The translations under genes were made by a program, and so were the position numbers. From Alphaproteobacteria bacterium (lineage in GTDB: Bacteria > Pseudomonadota > Alphaproteobacteria > Rhizobiales > Xanthobacteraceae), in contig VAZS01000138.1 in assembly GCA_005884855.1 (NCBI GenBank), positions 1-9,117 on the forward strand: DNA of 9,117 nucleotides, written 5' to 3'. This document shows, one piece after another, positions 1 through 6,434 of this stretch. Each line of letters opens with the position of its first letter. The first letter of the stretch is position 1. The notes under the pieces are model-generated. The model worked only from the letters and a program-made list of their open reading frames with translations, was not told the origin of the DNA and did no database searches.

Positions 1-1529
1 TCGGTCAGCGTGCCGACCACGCGGGAGACTTCACCGTCGGATCCAACGACCGGCCGTGCCTTGAGCGCGAACCACATGAAGTGGCCGTCGGGCGTGCGCA
101 GGCGGAAATCCTGCACCAGCCGCCCGCGGCGCTGGTCGAGCACGCTATCGAGCGCGGCGCGAAAGCGATCCTGGTCAAGCGGGTGCAATACCTCGAGCCA
201 TTTCGCGGCCGGGCCTTCCAGCGCGCCGCGTTTCAAGCCCAGCAAGCTTTCGGTTTCCGGGCTGGTGAACACCTTGTCGGCCGACACGTCCCAGTCCCAG
301 ATCAGATCGCCGGAGCCGGTCAGCGCCAGAGCGCGGCGCTCGATATCGGAGACAACGCCGGTGCTGGCGCCACCGCCGGCAAAAGCGTGCTGCATCACCG
401 TAAATCCGATCAGCATCACGATCAGCACAAGGCCGCCGAGCAGCGCAGGGCCGACGATGTCGTTGGTGACGCTGCCTCCCAGCGTCATGCCGGCTGCGAT
501 CACCCAGACCACCAACAGGAACCAGGTCGGGATCAACAGCACCGCGCGATCGAAGCCATGCGTCGAAAGATAGACTATCAGCGCGAAACCCGCGAACGCG
601 ATCAACAGCAGCGACATCCGCGCGATGCCCGAGGCAACCGCGGGGTCGAACAAGGCCAGCGCCACAAGCGAACCGAGAAAAACGAGCCAGCCGACGGTGA
701 TGTGGGAATAGCGCACGTGCCAGCGGCTGAGGTTGAGATAGGCAAACAAGAACACCAACAGCGTCGCGGCGAGGATGGCTTCGCCCGCCGCCCGCCACAC
801 CCGCTCGGCGTTGTTCGACATGTCGAGCACTTTGCCCCAGAAGCCGAAATCGACGCCGATGTAAACCAGCACGGCCCAAGCGAGGGCGGCGGCGGCCGGG
901 AACATGATGCTGCCCTTCACCACGAACAGGATGGTCAACACCAGCGCCAGCAATCCGGAAATGCCGATCACGATGCCCTGATACAAGGTGAACGAGTTGA
1001 CCTTGTCTTTGTAGGCGTCGGGTTCCCAAAGATAGAGCTGCGGCAGTTTATCGGTGCGCAACTCCGCAACAAATGTGATGACCGCGCCAGGATCCAGGGT
1101 GACGCGGAAGATGTCCGCGGTCGCGCTCTCCTGACGCTCAGGACGATCGCCCGTCGACGGTGTAATGGTTGCGACGCGCGACATTCCCAGATCGGGCCAT
1201 AATAGTCCGGAGGACACGATGCGGTAATGAGGCGCAACGATCAGACGATCGAGTTGGTCGTCGGTATTGTTGGCGAGCGCGAACACCACCCAGTTCTGTC
1301 CGCCCTCGCGCGCGCGGACCTCGATTCGACGGACGATACCGTCGGTGCCCGGTGCCGTGGAAACCTGGATGCGGTCGGTTTCGCTGCGCTGGTGATCGAG
1401 CACGGCGGTAAGATCGATGGCAGGCGCGTCACCGCGGACGCTGACCGCGTCGATCGCCCGCGCCGGCTGCGGGGCGACAAACATCATGAGGCCCAGCGCG
1501 AGGGGCGCAAGGCACCTGATCAGACGCAA
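1..1529 (-). CDS. Membrane sensor protein with periplasmic domain, seven TM helices and PAS domain; 3' end off the window (probably a GGDEF/EAL protein)
   Basis: The minus frame stays open for 509 codons to the left edge, so the product is cut. I chose the TTG at 1529: an in-frame TGA lies two codons upstream, GGAG sits 9 bases before it, and it restores a full signal peptide (hydrophobic stretch, then PARA before IDA at about residues 22-28). Starting at the ATG pair 1487/1484 would leave only about the last ten residues of it. Residues ~28-180 form a beta-rich periplasmic domain. About seven helices follow (183-204, 208-228, 248-267, 276-294, 303-321, 328-350, 358-381), a 7TM sensor layout. 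Residues ~397-509 read as a PAS_3-type fold (DLIWDWDV at 408-415, WLEVLHPLDQDRF, then FRLRTPDGHFMWF). The domain order fits membrane GGDEF-EAL cyclic-di-GMP enzymes of Bradyrhizobium as I remember them, but the output domain is outside the window; a histidine kinase remains possible. The ligand is unknown. It is probably transcribed separately from or behind the oxidoreductase 119 bases upstream. Confidence 0.85.
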   Translation of the reverse strand, partial: MRLIRCLAPLALGLMMFVAPQPARAIDAVSVRGDAPAIDLTAVLDHQRSETDRIQVSTAPGTDGIVRRIEVRAREGGQNWVVFALANNTDDQLDRLIVAPHYRIVSSGLLWPDLGMSRVATITPSTGDRPERQESATADIFRVTLDPGAVITFVAELRTDKLPQLYLWEPDAYKDKVNSFTLYQGIVIGISGLLALVLTILFVVKGSIMFPAAAALAWAVLVYIGVDFGFWGKVLDMSNNAERVWRAAGEAILAATLLVFLFAYLNLSRWHVRYSHITVGWLVFLGSLVALALFDPAVASGIARMSLLLIAFAGFALIVYLSTHGFDRAVLLIPTWFLLVVWVIAAGMTLGGSVTNDIVGPALLGGLVLIVMLIGFTVMQHAFAGGGASTGVVSDIERRALALTGSGDLIWDWDVSADKVFTSPETESLLGLKRGALEGPAAKWLEVLHPLDQDRFRAALDSVLDQRRGRLVQDFRLRTPDGHFMWFALKARPVVGSDGEVSRVVGTLT

Positions 1530-1603
1530 ATGTCAGTTCTCCGCGATCGACAAACATTGCGGGCAAAGCGAACCGCCCAGCGTGTCCGGATAAATGACAT
1601 GAA

Positions 1604-1640
1604 AGCGAAGCAACTCAAAGAGTTTCCGGCGCGCTTCGCT
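1604..1640. repeat. Nested inverted repeat after the oxidoreductase stop codon
   Basis: AGCGAAGC at 1604-1611 pairs with GCTTCGCT at 1633-1640. Inside the loop a second hairpin is possible: AACTC (1612-1616), AAA, GAGTT (1620-1624). It starts 8 bases past the oxidoreductase stop on the minus strand. On that strand the stem is followed only by TTTC, not a real U-tract, so it is a weak or Rho-assisted terminator at best. It could equally be a structure that protects the mRNA 3' end. Confidence 0.4.
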
Positions 1641-1648
1641 AGCTAGGG

Positions 1649-2647
1649 TTAAAGTGCCAACACAATTTTGCCAATATGTTCGCTTGTCTCCATGCGGCGG
1701 TGCGCATCGGCGGCCTTTTCCAACGGAAATGTGCTGTCCATCAGCGGCTTTATGCGTCCTTCGCGCAATAGCGGCATCACCTTGGATTCGATGGCGGTGA
1801 CCATCGCGGCCTTGTCCGCGTTACTACGGGGCCGCAGCGTCGAACCGGTATGGTGCAGCCTTTTCACCATCAGCTTGGCAAAATTGACATTGGCCTTGGG
1901 CCCGCCGAGAAACGCGATCTGGATCACGCGCCCATCGATCGCGGCGGCGTCGTAGTTGCGCTCGATATAGTCGCCGCCGACCATGTCGAGAATCACGTTG
2001 ACCCCCGCGCCATTGGTGGCGGTCTGTACCTCAGCGACAAAATCTTCGGTCTTGTAATTGATGGCGCGGTCGGCGCCGAGTTTCAGGCAGGCCGCGGCTT
2101 TGTCTTGCGAGCCGACCGTGACGATGACTTTCGATCCAAAGGCCTTGGCGAGCTGGATCGCCATGGTGCCGATGCCGGACGACCCGCCATGGATCAGAAG
2201 CGTCTCGCCGGGCTTGAGCGCGCCGCGCTCGAACACGTTGTGCCAAACCGTCATCAGCGTCTCCGGGATGGCGCCAGCCTCCAGCATCGACAGAGCGGGC
2301 GGCACCGACATCGCCTGCGCATCCTGTGCGATGCAATATTGCGCGTAGCCGCCGCCCGCCACCAGCGACATGACCTTGTCGCCAAGCTTGTGCCTGAGGG
2401 CGCCAGGGCCGAGGGCTACGACTTCGCCGGAGACTTCAAGGCCCGGCAAATCGCTGGCTCCGGGCGGCGGCGGGTACGAACCGGAGCGCTGCGCGACGTC
2501 GGGGCGGTTGACGCCGGCGGCTGCCACCTTGATCAGAATTTCGCCAGCTCCGGGCGAGGGCACCGCGCGAGTCTCTGGCAGCAGCACCTCGGGCCCGCCC
2601 GGCTTGCTGATGCCGATAACGGTCATTTGCGCGGGCAGCTTTTCCAT
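1649..2647 (-). CDS. NAD(P)H:quinone oxidoreductase, zinc-free MDR family (PIG3/TP53I3-like)
   Basis: This 332-residue protein is a complete cytosolic medium-chain reductase that uses NAD(P)H to reduce quinones or other electrophilic carbonyls. The N-terminal GroES-like domain carries AAAGVNRPD at 42-50 and the PPPPGASDLPGLE stretch at 59-71 typical of the PIG3 branch. The Rossmann domain has the nucleotide-binding loop GGSSGIGT at 154-161 and continues through ILDMVGG. The cysteine and glutamate ligands of zinc alcohol dehydrogenases are absent, as expected for quinone reductases. Length is normal for the family. The ATG at 2647 is preceded by AAGGA at a 6-base spacing; an internal Met at residue 8 lacks a comparable site. 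A promoter candidate lies 34 bases upstream. The physiological substrate cannot be read from sequence; a detoxification role is inferred from the family. Confidence 0.93.
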   Translation of the reverse strand: MEKLPAQMTVIGISKPGGPEVLLPETRAVPSPGAGEILIKVAAAGVNRPDVAQRSGSYPPPPGASDLPGLEVSGEVVALGPGALRHKLGDKVMSLVAGGGYAQYCIAQDAQAMSVPPALSMLEAGAIPETLMTVWHNVFERGALKPGETLLIHGGSSGIGTMAIQLAKAFGSKVIVTVGSQDKAAACLKLGADRAINYKTEDFVAEVQTATNGAGVNVILDMVGGDYIERNYDAAAIDGRVIQIAFLGGPKANVNFAKLMVKRLHHTGSTLRPRSNADKAAMVTAIESKVMPLLREGRIKPLMDSTFPLEKAADAHRRMETSEHIGKIVLAL

Positions 2648-2680
2648 GGTTTGTCCTTGCGAAAATTTTGAGCAGGCATC

Positions 2681-2709
2681 TGATTAGCCAGCCAAACTGG
2701 CGCTGGCAA
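2681..2709 (-). promoter_or_regulatory. Sigma-70-like promoter for the quinone oxidoreductase, with an inverted repeat in the spacer
   Basis: On the minus strand TTGCCA (2709-2704) and TAATCA (2686-2681) are separated by exactly 17 bases, 34 bases before the ATG at 2647. The spacer holds GCCAG-N5-CTGGC (2687-2701), and a second CTGGC follows at 2703-2707 on the plus strand. This position would let a repressor block RNA polymerase. The hexamers match consensus moderately well; nothing here has been tested. Confidence 0.5.
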
Positions 2710-2757
2710 CCGCCTCTGGAAACCGGATATCGAAAAGCACTTTTAAACGATGCACAC

Positions 2758-3033
2758 TTGAGCACTGAATCGATTGGCATGCTCTCCGGCGTTTTGGTGG
2801 TCATAAGCGTGATCCCCTACGCGCTCAGGACATACCAAGGCAAGACAAAGCCGAACATCACCAGCTGGACCCTTTGGACTCTTATCGGTGCCGCGCTTCT
2901 TTTCGCGATTACCGACCATACGTTTCCCAACTACATCCTTCCGCTGTATATGTTTCTCGGGACCTTCATCATTTCGGTTCCCCTGGTCAGAGACCAGCTG
3001 CGGCATAAAATCCCGCTTAGGGACTGGACATAA
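2758..3033 (+). CDS. Small three-helix inner-membrane protein, function unknown
   Basis: The frame ends at TAA 3031-3033. Three hydrophobic segments can be seen: IGMLSGVLVVISVIPYALRT, then about SWTLWTLIGAALLFAI, then about NYILPLYMFLGTFIISVPL, with a short polar C-terminal tail (RHKIPLRDWT). The start is uncertain. TTG at 2758 gives 91 residues and keeps the polar residues plus IG before helix 1. The first ATG (2779) gives 84 residues and begins inside helix 1. TTG 2668 would add a tail with no membrane-protein character. None has a good Shine-Dalgarno site. The IPYALRTYQGKTKPNITSW pattern resembles the first half of two-repeat PQ-loop-like membrane proteins in relatives, so this may be a shortened member. 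It is transcribed divergently from the oxidoreductase and is followed at once by a hairpin terminator, so it is probably a single-gene unit. Confidence 0.6.
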   Translation: MSTESIGMLSGVLVVISVIPYALRTYQGKTKPNITSWTLWTLIGAALLFAITDHTFPNYILPLYMFLGTFIISVPLVRDQLRHKIPLRDWT

Positions 3034-3035
3034 AG

Positions 3036-3067
3036 ACCGCTCGGAGCATCCGCGCGGTTCTTCATTT
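3036..3067 (+). terminator. Intrinsic terminator of the small membrane protein gene
   Basis: Two bases after the stop codon, ACCGC-T-CGGA (3036-3045) pairs with TCCG-C-GCGGT (3049-3058) around a GCA loop, giving nine pairs with one mismatch. The U-rich run TTCTTCATTT follows. Stem, position and tail all fit a Rho-independent terminator, although the U-tract is interrupted. Confidence 0.6.
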
Positions 3068-3157
3068 ACTCCACCTCTAATATTTTATACTTTTGCGTTC
3101 CCTTCGGAGTGTGGAAGCTGAACTCGTCTCCGTTCATTTTTGGAGCGAGGAGAACGC

Positions 3158-3352
3158 ATGGCGACTGAACAAGAAGACGACAAACCCAGGAAGAAAATCA
3201 CCCACGAGATCGGGCAGGACGTTTCACTGCTGTCGGTGGAGGAATTGGCCGAGCGCATCGCGCTGATGACTTCGGAGATCGAGCGGCTGCAGACGGCCAT
3301 GGCCAAGAAACGCGCCTCCAGGGACGCGGCGAACAGCTTCTTCAAGTCGTGA
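3158..3352 (+). CDS. DUF1192 family small protein
   Basis: This 64-residue soluble protein has a charged N-terminus (ATEQEDDKPRKK) and a helical core. The block LLSVEELAERIALMTSEIER (residues ~24-43) and the ending KRASRDAANSFFKS are the conserved signature of the alphaproteobacterial DUF1192 family. The ATG at 3158 has AGGAG at 3148-3152 with a 5-base spacer; the longer TTG start at 3140 would place that ribosome binding site inside the gene and is rejected. Heptad-like spacing of Leu/Ile suggests a short coiled coil, so a partner or dimer is likely. The function of the family is not known to me. The AT-rich stretch around 3078-3091 (TTATAC/TATACT) could hold its promoter, but no good -35 box pairs with it. 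A strong hairpin lies 24 bases after the stop. Confidence 0.85.
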   Translation: MATEQEDDKPRKKITHEIGQDVSLLSVEELAERIALMTSEIERLQTAMAKKRASRDAANSFFKS

Positions 3353-3375
3353 GAGACTTGGGTGTTGCCCCCGGC

Positions 3376-3407
3376 GCAGTCGTCCCCAGTTTCGCACGGA
3401 CGACTGC
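3376..3407. repeat. Perfect 10-bp inverted repeat downstream of the DUF1192 gene
   Basis: GCAGTCGTCC (3376-3385) and GGACGACTGC (3398-3407) are perfect inverted copies around a 12-base loop. No U-tract follows (next bases TGGTGGCG), so it is not a classical intrinsic terminator. It may act with Rho, protect the 3' end of the DUF1192 mRNA, or bind a dimeric protein. The rest of 3408-3500 shows no gene; ATCGT/ACGAT (3463-3467 and 3474-3478) is a minor inverted repeat. Confidence 0.5.
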
Positions 3408-3500
3408 TGGTGGCGTGGCGGGCTAGGCCAATGGCCGACATGGCAAATGAAAGCTGAAAATAATCGTTCGTTTACGATCGATTAAGCTTTCTCATCTATG

Positions 3501-3603
3501 ACTCGGATCGTCCTCGTTTGGACACCGAGTGGCTCCTGTCCACTCTGTTTGACGCCTCCCTGTTATCAACTTCAAAAGCCGCCGGAAACGGCGGCTCTTT
3601 TTT
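3501..3603 (+). ncRNA. Candidate trans-acting small RNA (Rhizobiales CCUCCC-type)
   Basis: The 392-base gap between DUF1192 and rcdA contains no ORF with coding character, yet carries an ordered RNA-like segment. ACTCGG (3501-3506) can pair with CCGAGT (3525-3530). GAGTGG (3527-3532) can pair with CCACTC (3540-3545) around a 7-base loop. A single-stranded stretch with CCTCCC (3555-3560) is next, and a strong intrinsic terminator closes the unit at 3603. An unpaired CCUCCC matches the anti-Shine-Dalgarno sequence that rhizobial sRNAs of the AbcR and MmgR/suhB types use to block ribosome binding sites; assignment to a family is from memory and unchecked. The 5' end is a guess, since I see no convincing promoter. 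The alternative is an untranslated leader of rcdA ended by attenuation. Confidence 0.55.
3577..3603 (+). terminator. Strong Rho-independent terminator (end of the candidate sRNA)
   Basis: AGCCGCCG (3577-3584), GAAA tetraloop (3585-3588) and CGGCGGCT (3589-3596) form a perfect 8-bp GC-rich stem, followed by C and six T (3597-3603). Four A bases precede the stem, so it could also work weakly on the minus strand. It lies 225 bases past the DUF1192 stop, too far to be its ordinary terminator, which supports an independent short transcript. Confidence 0.92.
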
Positions 3604-3738
3604 GGGCCGGCCTCGTCACCTCACTGGAAACCATAATCAGGCTTGTGGCTGGACTCCTGGCTGCGGGCGCGCAATGATTTGTTCATTATAAGTCCGGTGA
3701 GCTTTCAAGCCGGCAAGCGTAATCAGTGGCGTGAGGCG

Positions 3739-3746
3739 TTAACCAT
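3739..3746 (+). promoter_or_regulatory. CtrA-like half-site TTAACCAT overlapping the rcdA start codon
   Basis: The 8-mer matches the CtrA half-site known from Caulobacter and rhizobia. It lies between the rcdA ribosome binding site (GAGG, 3733-3736) and includes the first two bases of the ATG at 3745. A TATAAG at 3687-3692 may be the -10 box; if so, the site is downstream of the transcription start and would block rather than activate. No second half-site at the canonical spacing is present. Confidence 0.35.
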
Positions 3747-4257
3747 GGCGGACCGTTCGCAAAGCGAAACAGCTCTCGTGCAGTTCAGCGAGCGGCTTAC
3801 GAATTCCGCGGCATTTAGCGCGTTGTTTCGCGAAGGCATGGATTTGGTCGAGGAGACCGCCGCCTATCTCGACGGAGCCGGCCGCACCGAAGCCAAGGCG
3901 CTCGACCGTTCGGTCAGCCTGACTTACGCAACCGAGAGCATGCGGCTGACCACCCGCCTCATGCAACTCGCCTCGTGGCTGTTGCTACATCGCGCCGTGA
4001 AGGAAGGTGAGATGACCCTGACCCAGGCCAATCGCGAAAAGACCAAGGTCAAGCTAAGCGCTGCCGATCCCGGCGCAAACGATATGGTCGAAAGGCTGCC
4101 GCAACAGTTGCGGGATCTGATCGCGCGTTCGATGGCGCTGCAAAGCAAGGTTCGCCGCCTCGACACCACGATTCACGCGCCCCCGGCCGAACGGGCCGCA
4201 ATCGGCAATCCACTTGTGCCGCAGCTCAATCGTCTGAAGGCGGCTTTCGAGCGATAA
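3745..4257 (+). CDS. rcdA: RcdA, ClpXP adaptor for degradation of CtrA (DUF1465 family)
   Basis: This 170-residue all-helical cytosolic protein matches the DUF1465/RcdA family over its full length. Helix 1 covers [20 protein letters not shown] (10-29), then [18 protein letters not shown] (30-47). The most conserved block is [20 protein letters not shown] (59-78), followed by [14 protein letters not shown] variable C-terminal tail ends in [10 protein letters not shown]. In Caulobacter, RcdA works with CpdR and PopA to deliver CtrA and other substrates to the ClpXP protease at the pole, allowing replication to start; the same role is inferred here. I chose the ATG at 3745, which follows GAGG at an 8-base spacing and gives the family's MADRS start; the GTG at 3643 would add 34 residues without family character. 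A CtrA-like box overlaps the start. The last 85 bases are read antisense by the frame running out of the broken rpmE. Confidence 0.93.
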   Translation: MADRSQSETALVQFSERLTNSAAFSALFREGMDLVEETAAYLDGAGRTEAKALDRSVSLTYATESMRLTTRLMQLASWLLLHRAVKEGEMTLTQANREKTKVKLSAADPGANDMVERLPQQLRDLIARSMALQSKVRRLDTTIHAPPAERAAIGNPLVPQLNRLKAAFER

Positions 4258-4385
4258 TCCCCGCATTCCCCGCTGCAGAAACTTCGTTGGGATTCCTTGC
4301 CCCAGGTCGAGCGCGTCTGATACTCGGTGCCGTCGGTCATCACGACTGTAATCGTATGATAATTCGGATGAATTTCGGGCTTCAT
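4173..4385 (-). pseudogene. rpmE: Truncated rpmE: first 31 codons of ribosomal protein L31, then unrelated frame into rcdA antisense
   Basis: From the ATG at 4385 the frame reads a clear L31 N-terminus: [20 protein letters not shown] then [11 protein letters not shown] (residues 1-31, down to 4293). It is of the zinc-free, non-CxxC type. Similarity then stops abruptly. The expected remainder of about 45 codons (family length about 75, with an aspartate/proline segment, a WTGG motif and a basic end) is missing from all frames between here and the rcdA stop. Instead the frame continues as [13 protein letters not shown] and crosses the rcdA stop to end at 4173, giving a 70-residue hybrid whose last part is antisense to rcdA. 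The ribosome binding site AAGGA (6-base spacing) and the promoter are kept, so the hybrid may still be made. L31 bridges the 50S central protuberance and the 30S head; without its C-terminal part the bridge cannot form. A second L31 gene elsewhere, or a faulty assembly, cannot be excluded. Confidence 0.8.
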
Positions 4386-4446
4386 GGCATATCCTTCAGC
4401 GCGCTGGCGCCTGTGCATCGGTTGTGCGGGGACGGATTTGGGCCGC

Positions 4447-4475
4447 TCTATAACGCAGTGAAGCCCCCAAAACAA
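4447..4475 (-). promoter_or_regulatory. Sigma-70-like promoter of the truncated rpmE
   Basis: On the minus strand TTGTTT (4475-4470) and TATAGA (4452-4447) are 17 bases apart, 61 bases before the rpmE ATG. Good hexamers and exact spacing make this one of the clearest promoters in the window. With the rpmE 3' end and its terminator missing, transcription from here would continue into the antisense strand of rcdA. Confidence 0.55.
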
Positions 4476-4562
4476 GCCAGGTATCTGCCCCAATTCTAAG
4501 GATTTGCCTCCGCCAGCGGCCGAGCCTATTTGGGAGGCGGTAAAGCGATTGGGCGGAATCTC

Positions 4563-6416
4563 ATGAGCGCAGTGGAACGGCTTGATGACCGGCCTGGCGA
4601 AACCGCGCCAGTGCCCGGTGGGCAGGCAGCGGAGGCCTTCTCGATCGAGGCGCGCTTAAGCGAGCCGGCCAAACGCGCGCGACTGCGGCCTTTGCTGGCG
4701 CTGGCGCCTTACGTCGGACGCTACCGCGGCCGCGCGGTTCTGGCGTTGATAGCGCTGATCATCGCGGCGATTACGACACTGCTGGTGCCGGTCGCGGTGC
4801 GGCGGATGATCGACTTCGGGCTTTCTCCCGAGGGCATCGCCATGATCAACAGCTACTTCAGCGTGATGATCGCGGTGGTAGCGGTGCTGGCCGGCGCCAG
4901 CGCGGCGCGGTTCTATCTGGTAATGACTATCGGAGAGCGGATCGTCGCCGATCTGCGGCGCGACGTATTCGCGCACTTGATCTCGCTGTCGCCGGCGTTC
5001 TTCGATTCGGCGCGCAGCGGCGAACTGATTTCGCGGCTGACCGCAGACACCACCCAGATCAAATCGGCGGTCGGCGCCTCGGTCTCGATCGCGCTGCGCA
5101 ACCTGATGCTGTTCATCGGCGCCACCACGATGATGGTGATCACGAGCCCGCGCCTTTCAGGCTTCGTGCTGCTGGCAATCCCGGTGATGGTGATTCCGCT
5201 GGTAGCGTTCGGGCGCTGGGTGCGGCGTCTGTCACGCAACGCCCAGGATACGCTGGCGGATGCGACCGCCTACGCTTCCGAACTTGTCGGCGCAATCCGT
5301 ACCGTGCAGGCCTACACCAGCGAGCAACTGGCTAACGCGCGTTTCGGCCGCGACGTCGAACAGGCCTATGAGGCGGCGCGCACCTCGACCCGCGCCCGCG
5401 CGGTACTCACCGCCATCATCATCTTCATCGTGTTTGCCAGCGTGGTGGCGATCCTCTGGATCGGATCGAACGACGTGCTGACCGGTTCGATTACACCCGG
5501 CCGCCTCGGCCAGTTCGTGCTGTACGCGGCGTTCGCGGCAGCCGGGCTAGGCCAGCTCAGCGAGGTCTGGGGTGAGGTGTCGGCCGCCTCAGGCGCTTCG
5601 GAGCGATTGTTCGAGATTCTTCACGTCAAATCGGCGATTAAGTCCCCGGCAGCGCCGGCGACAATGCCGCATCCGGCGCGCGGGGACGTCGGGTTTGAGA
5701 ATGTCAGCTTCGCCTATCCGACGCGGCCAAAGGTGCTGGCGGTCGATGGCGTTTCGCTCTCAGTACGCGGCGGCGAGAAGGTCGCGATTGTCGGCCCCTC
5801 CGGCGCGGGCAAGAGCACGTTGTTCCACCTGCTGCTGCGGTTTTACGATCCCGCGAGCGGTGTGATCTCGCTCGACGGCGTTCCGATCGATACGGCCGAC
5901 CCAAAACAGGTGCGTGCGCGAATTGCGCTTGTGCCGCAGGACTCGGTGGTGTTCGCCGCGAGCGCGCGCGAGAACATCCGCTTCGGCCGGCCCGACGCGA
6001 CCGACAGCGAGGTCGAGCGCGCGGCCGACCTGGCCCACGCCACCGAGTTCATCCGCCGCTTGCCCGGCGGCTTCGAGGCGCAGCTCGGCGAGCGCGGCGT
6101 AACGCTGTCCGGCGGCCAGCGTCAGCGTATCGCGATCGCGCGTGCGATCCTGCGCGATGCGCCGTTATTGCTGCTCGATGAAGCGACGTCCTCACTCGAT
6201 GCGGAGAGCGAAACTCTGGTGCAGACGGCGCTCGAGGAATTGATGCGTCACCGCACCACTTTGGTCATCGCCCATCGGCTGGCGACCGTATTGTCCTGCG
6301 ACCGGATCATGGTGATGGATCAGGGTCGTATCGTCGAGCAAGGCACCCACGCTTCGCTGGTGGCCGGCAACGGACTGTATGCAAGACTGGCGAGATTGCA
6401 GTTCGAGGGTGTGTAG
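4563..6416 (+). CDS. ABC exporter half-transporter, MsbA-related (permease fused to ATPase)
   Basis: This 617-residue protein is a full-length type IV half-exporter that should work as a homodimer in the inner membrane. After a ~50-residue cytosolic leader come about six helices, with TM1 around [20 protein letters not shown], and the long intracellular loops ([31 protein letters not shown]). The nucleotide-binding domain is complete: A-loop FAYPTR, Walker [10 protein letters not shown] at 411-419, Q-loop Q459 in LVPQD, signature LSGGQRQ at 515-521, Walker B LLLLDE at 535-540 and H-loop H571 in VIAHRLAT. The family (TIGR02204, MsbA-related) has no firmly known substrate; lipid or hydrophobic compound export is the usual guess. 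I chose the ATG at 4563 (CGGA about 6 bases upstream) over TTG 4530, which would put the GGAGG at 4533-4537 inside the gene. It is divergent from the rpmE remnant and convergent with the acetyltransferase gene. Confidence 0.93.
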   Translation: MSAVERLDDRPGETAPVPGGQAAEAFSIEARLSEPAKRARLRPLLALAPYVGRYRGRAVLALIALIIAAITTLLVPVAVRRMIDFGLSPEGIAMINSYFSVMIAVVAVLAGASAARFYLVMTIGERIVADLRRDVFAHLISLSPAFFDSARSGELISRLTADTTQIKSAVGASVSIALRNLMLFIGATTMMVITSPRLSGFVLLAIPVMVIPLVAFGRWVRRLSRNAQDTLADATAYASELVGAIRTVQAYTSEQLANARFGRDVEQAYEAARTSTRARAVLTAIIIFIVFASVVAILWIGSNDVLTGSITPGRLGQFVLYAAFAAAGLGQLSEVWGEVSAASGASERLFEILHVKSAIKSPAAPATMPHPARGDVGFENVSFAYPTRPKVLAVDGVSLSVRGGEKVAIVGPSGAGKSTLFHLLLRFYDPASGVISLDGVPIDTADPKQVRARIALVPQDSVVFAASARENIRFGRPDATDSEVERAADLAHATEFIRRLPGGFEAQLGERGVTLSGGQRQRIAIARAILRDAPLLLLDEATSSLDAESETLVQTALEELMRHRTTLVIAHRLATVLSCDRIMVMDQGRIVEQGTHASLVAGNGLYARLARLQFEGV

Positions 6417-6434
6417 TTCGGCTGATTACGTCTC

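Noticed and set aside
81..1202. A 373-codon open frame on the plus strand across the sensor gene
   Set aside because: It mirrors the real minus-strand gene. Its product is rich in Arg, Gln, His and Asp with no domain or membrane pattern, while the opposite strand encodes a signal peptide, seven helices and a PAS domain.
1850..2671. A 273-codon open frame on the plus strand across the oxidoreductase
   Set aside because: It is a shadow of the MDR reductase, without recognisable domains or a ribosome binding site.
3643..3744. N-terminal extension of rcdA from GTG 3643
   Set aside because: The added residues have no family character, and the ATG at 3745 has a good ribosome binding site and yields the usual MADRS start.
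4506..4538. GCCTCC/GGAGGC inverted repeat before the ABC exporter as a ribosome-site-hiding switch
   Set aside because: The GGAGG at 4533-4537 is about 25 bases from the ATG at 4563, too far to be its ribosome binding site, and the stem is only six pairs with a long loop.
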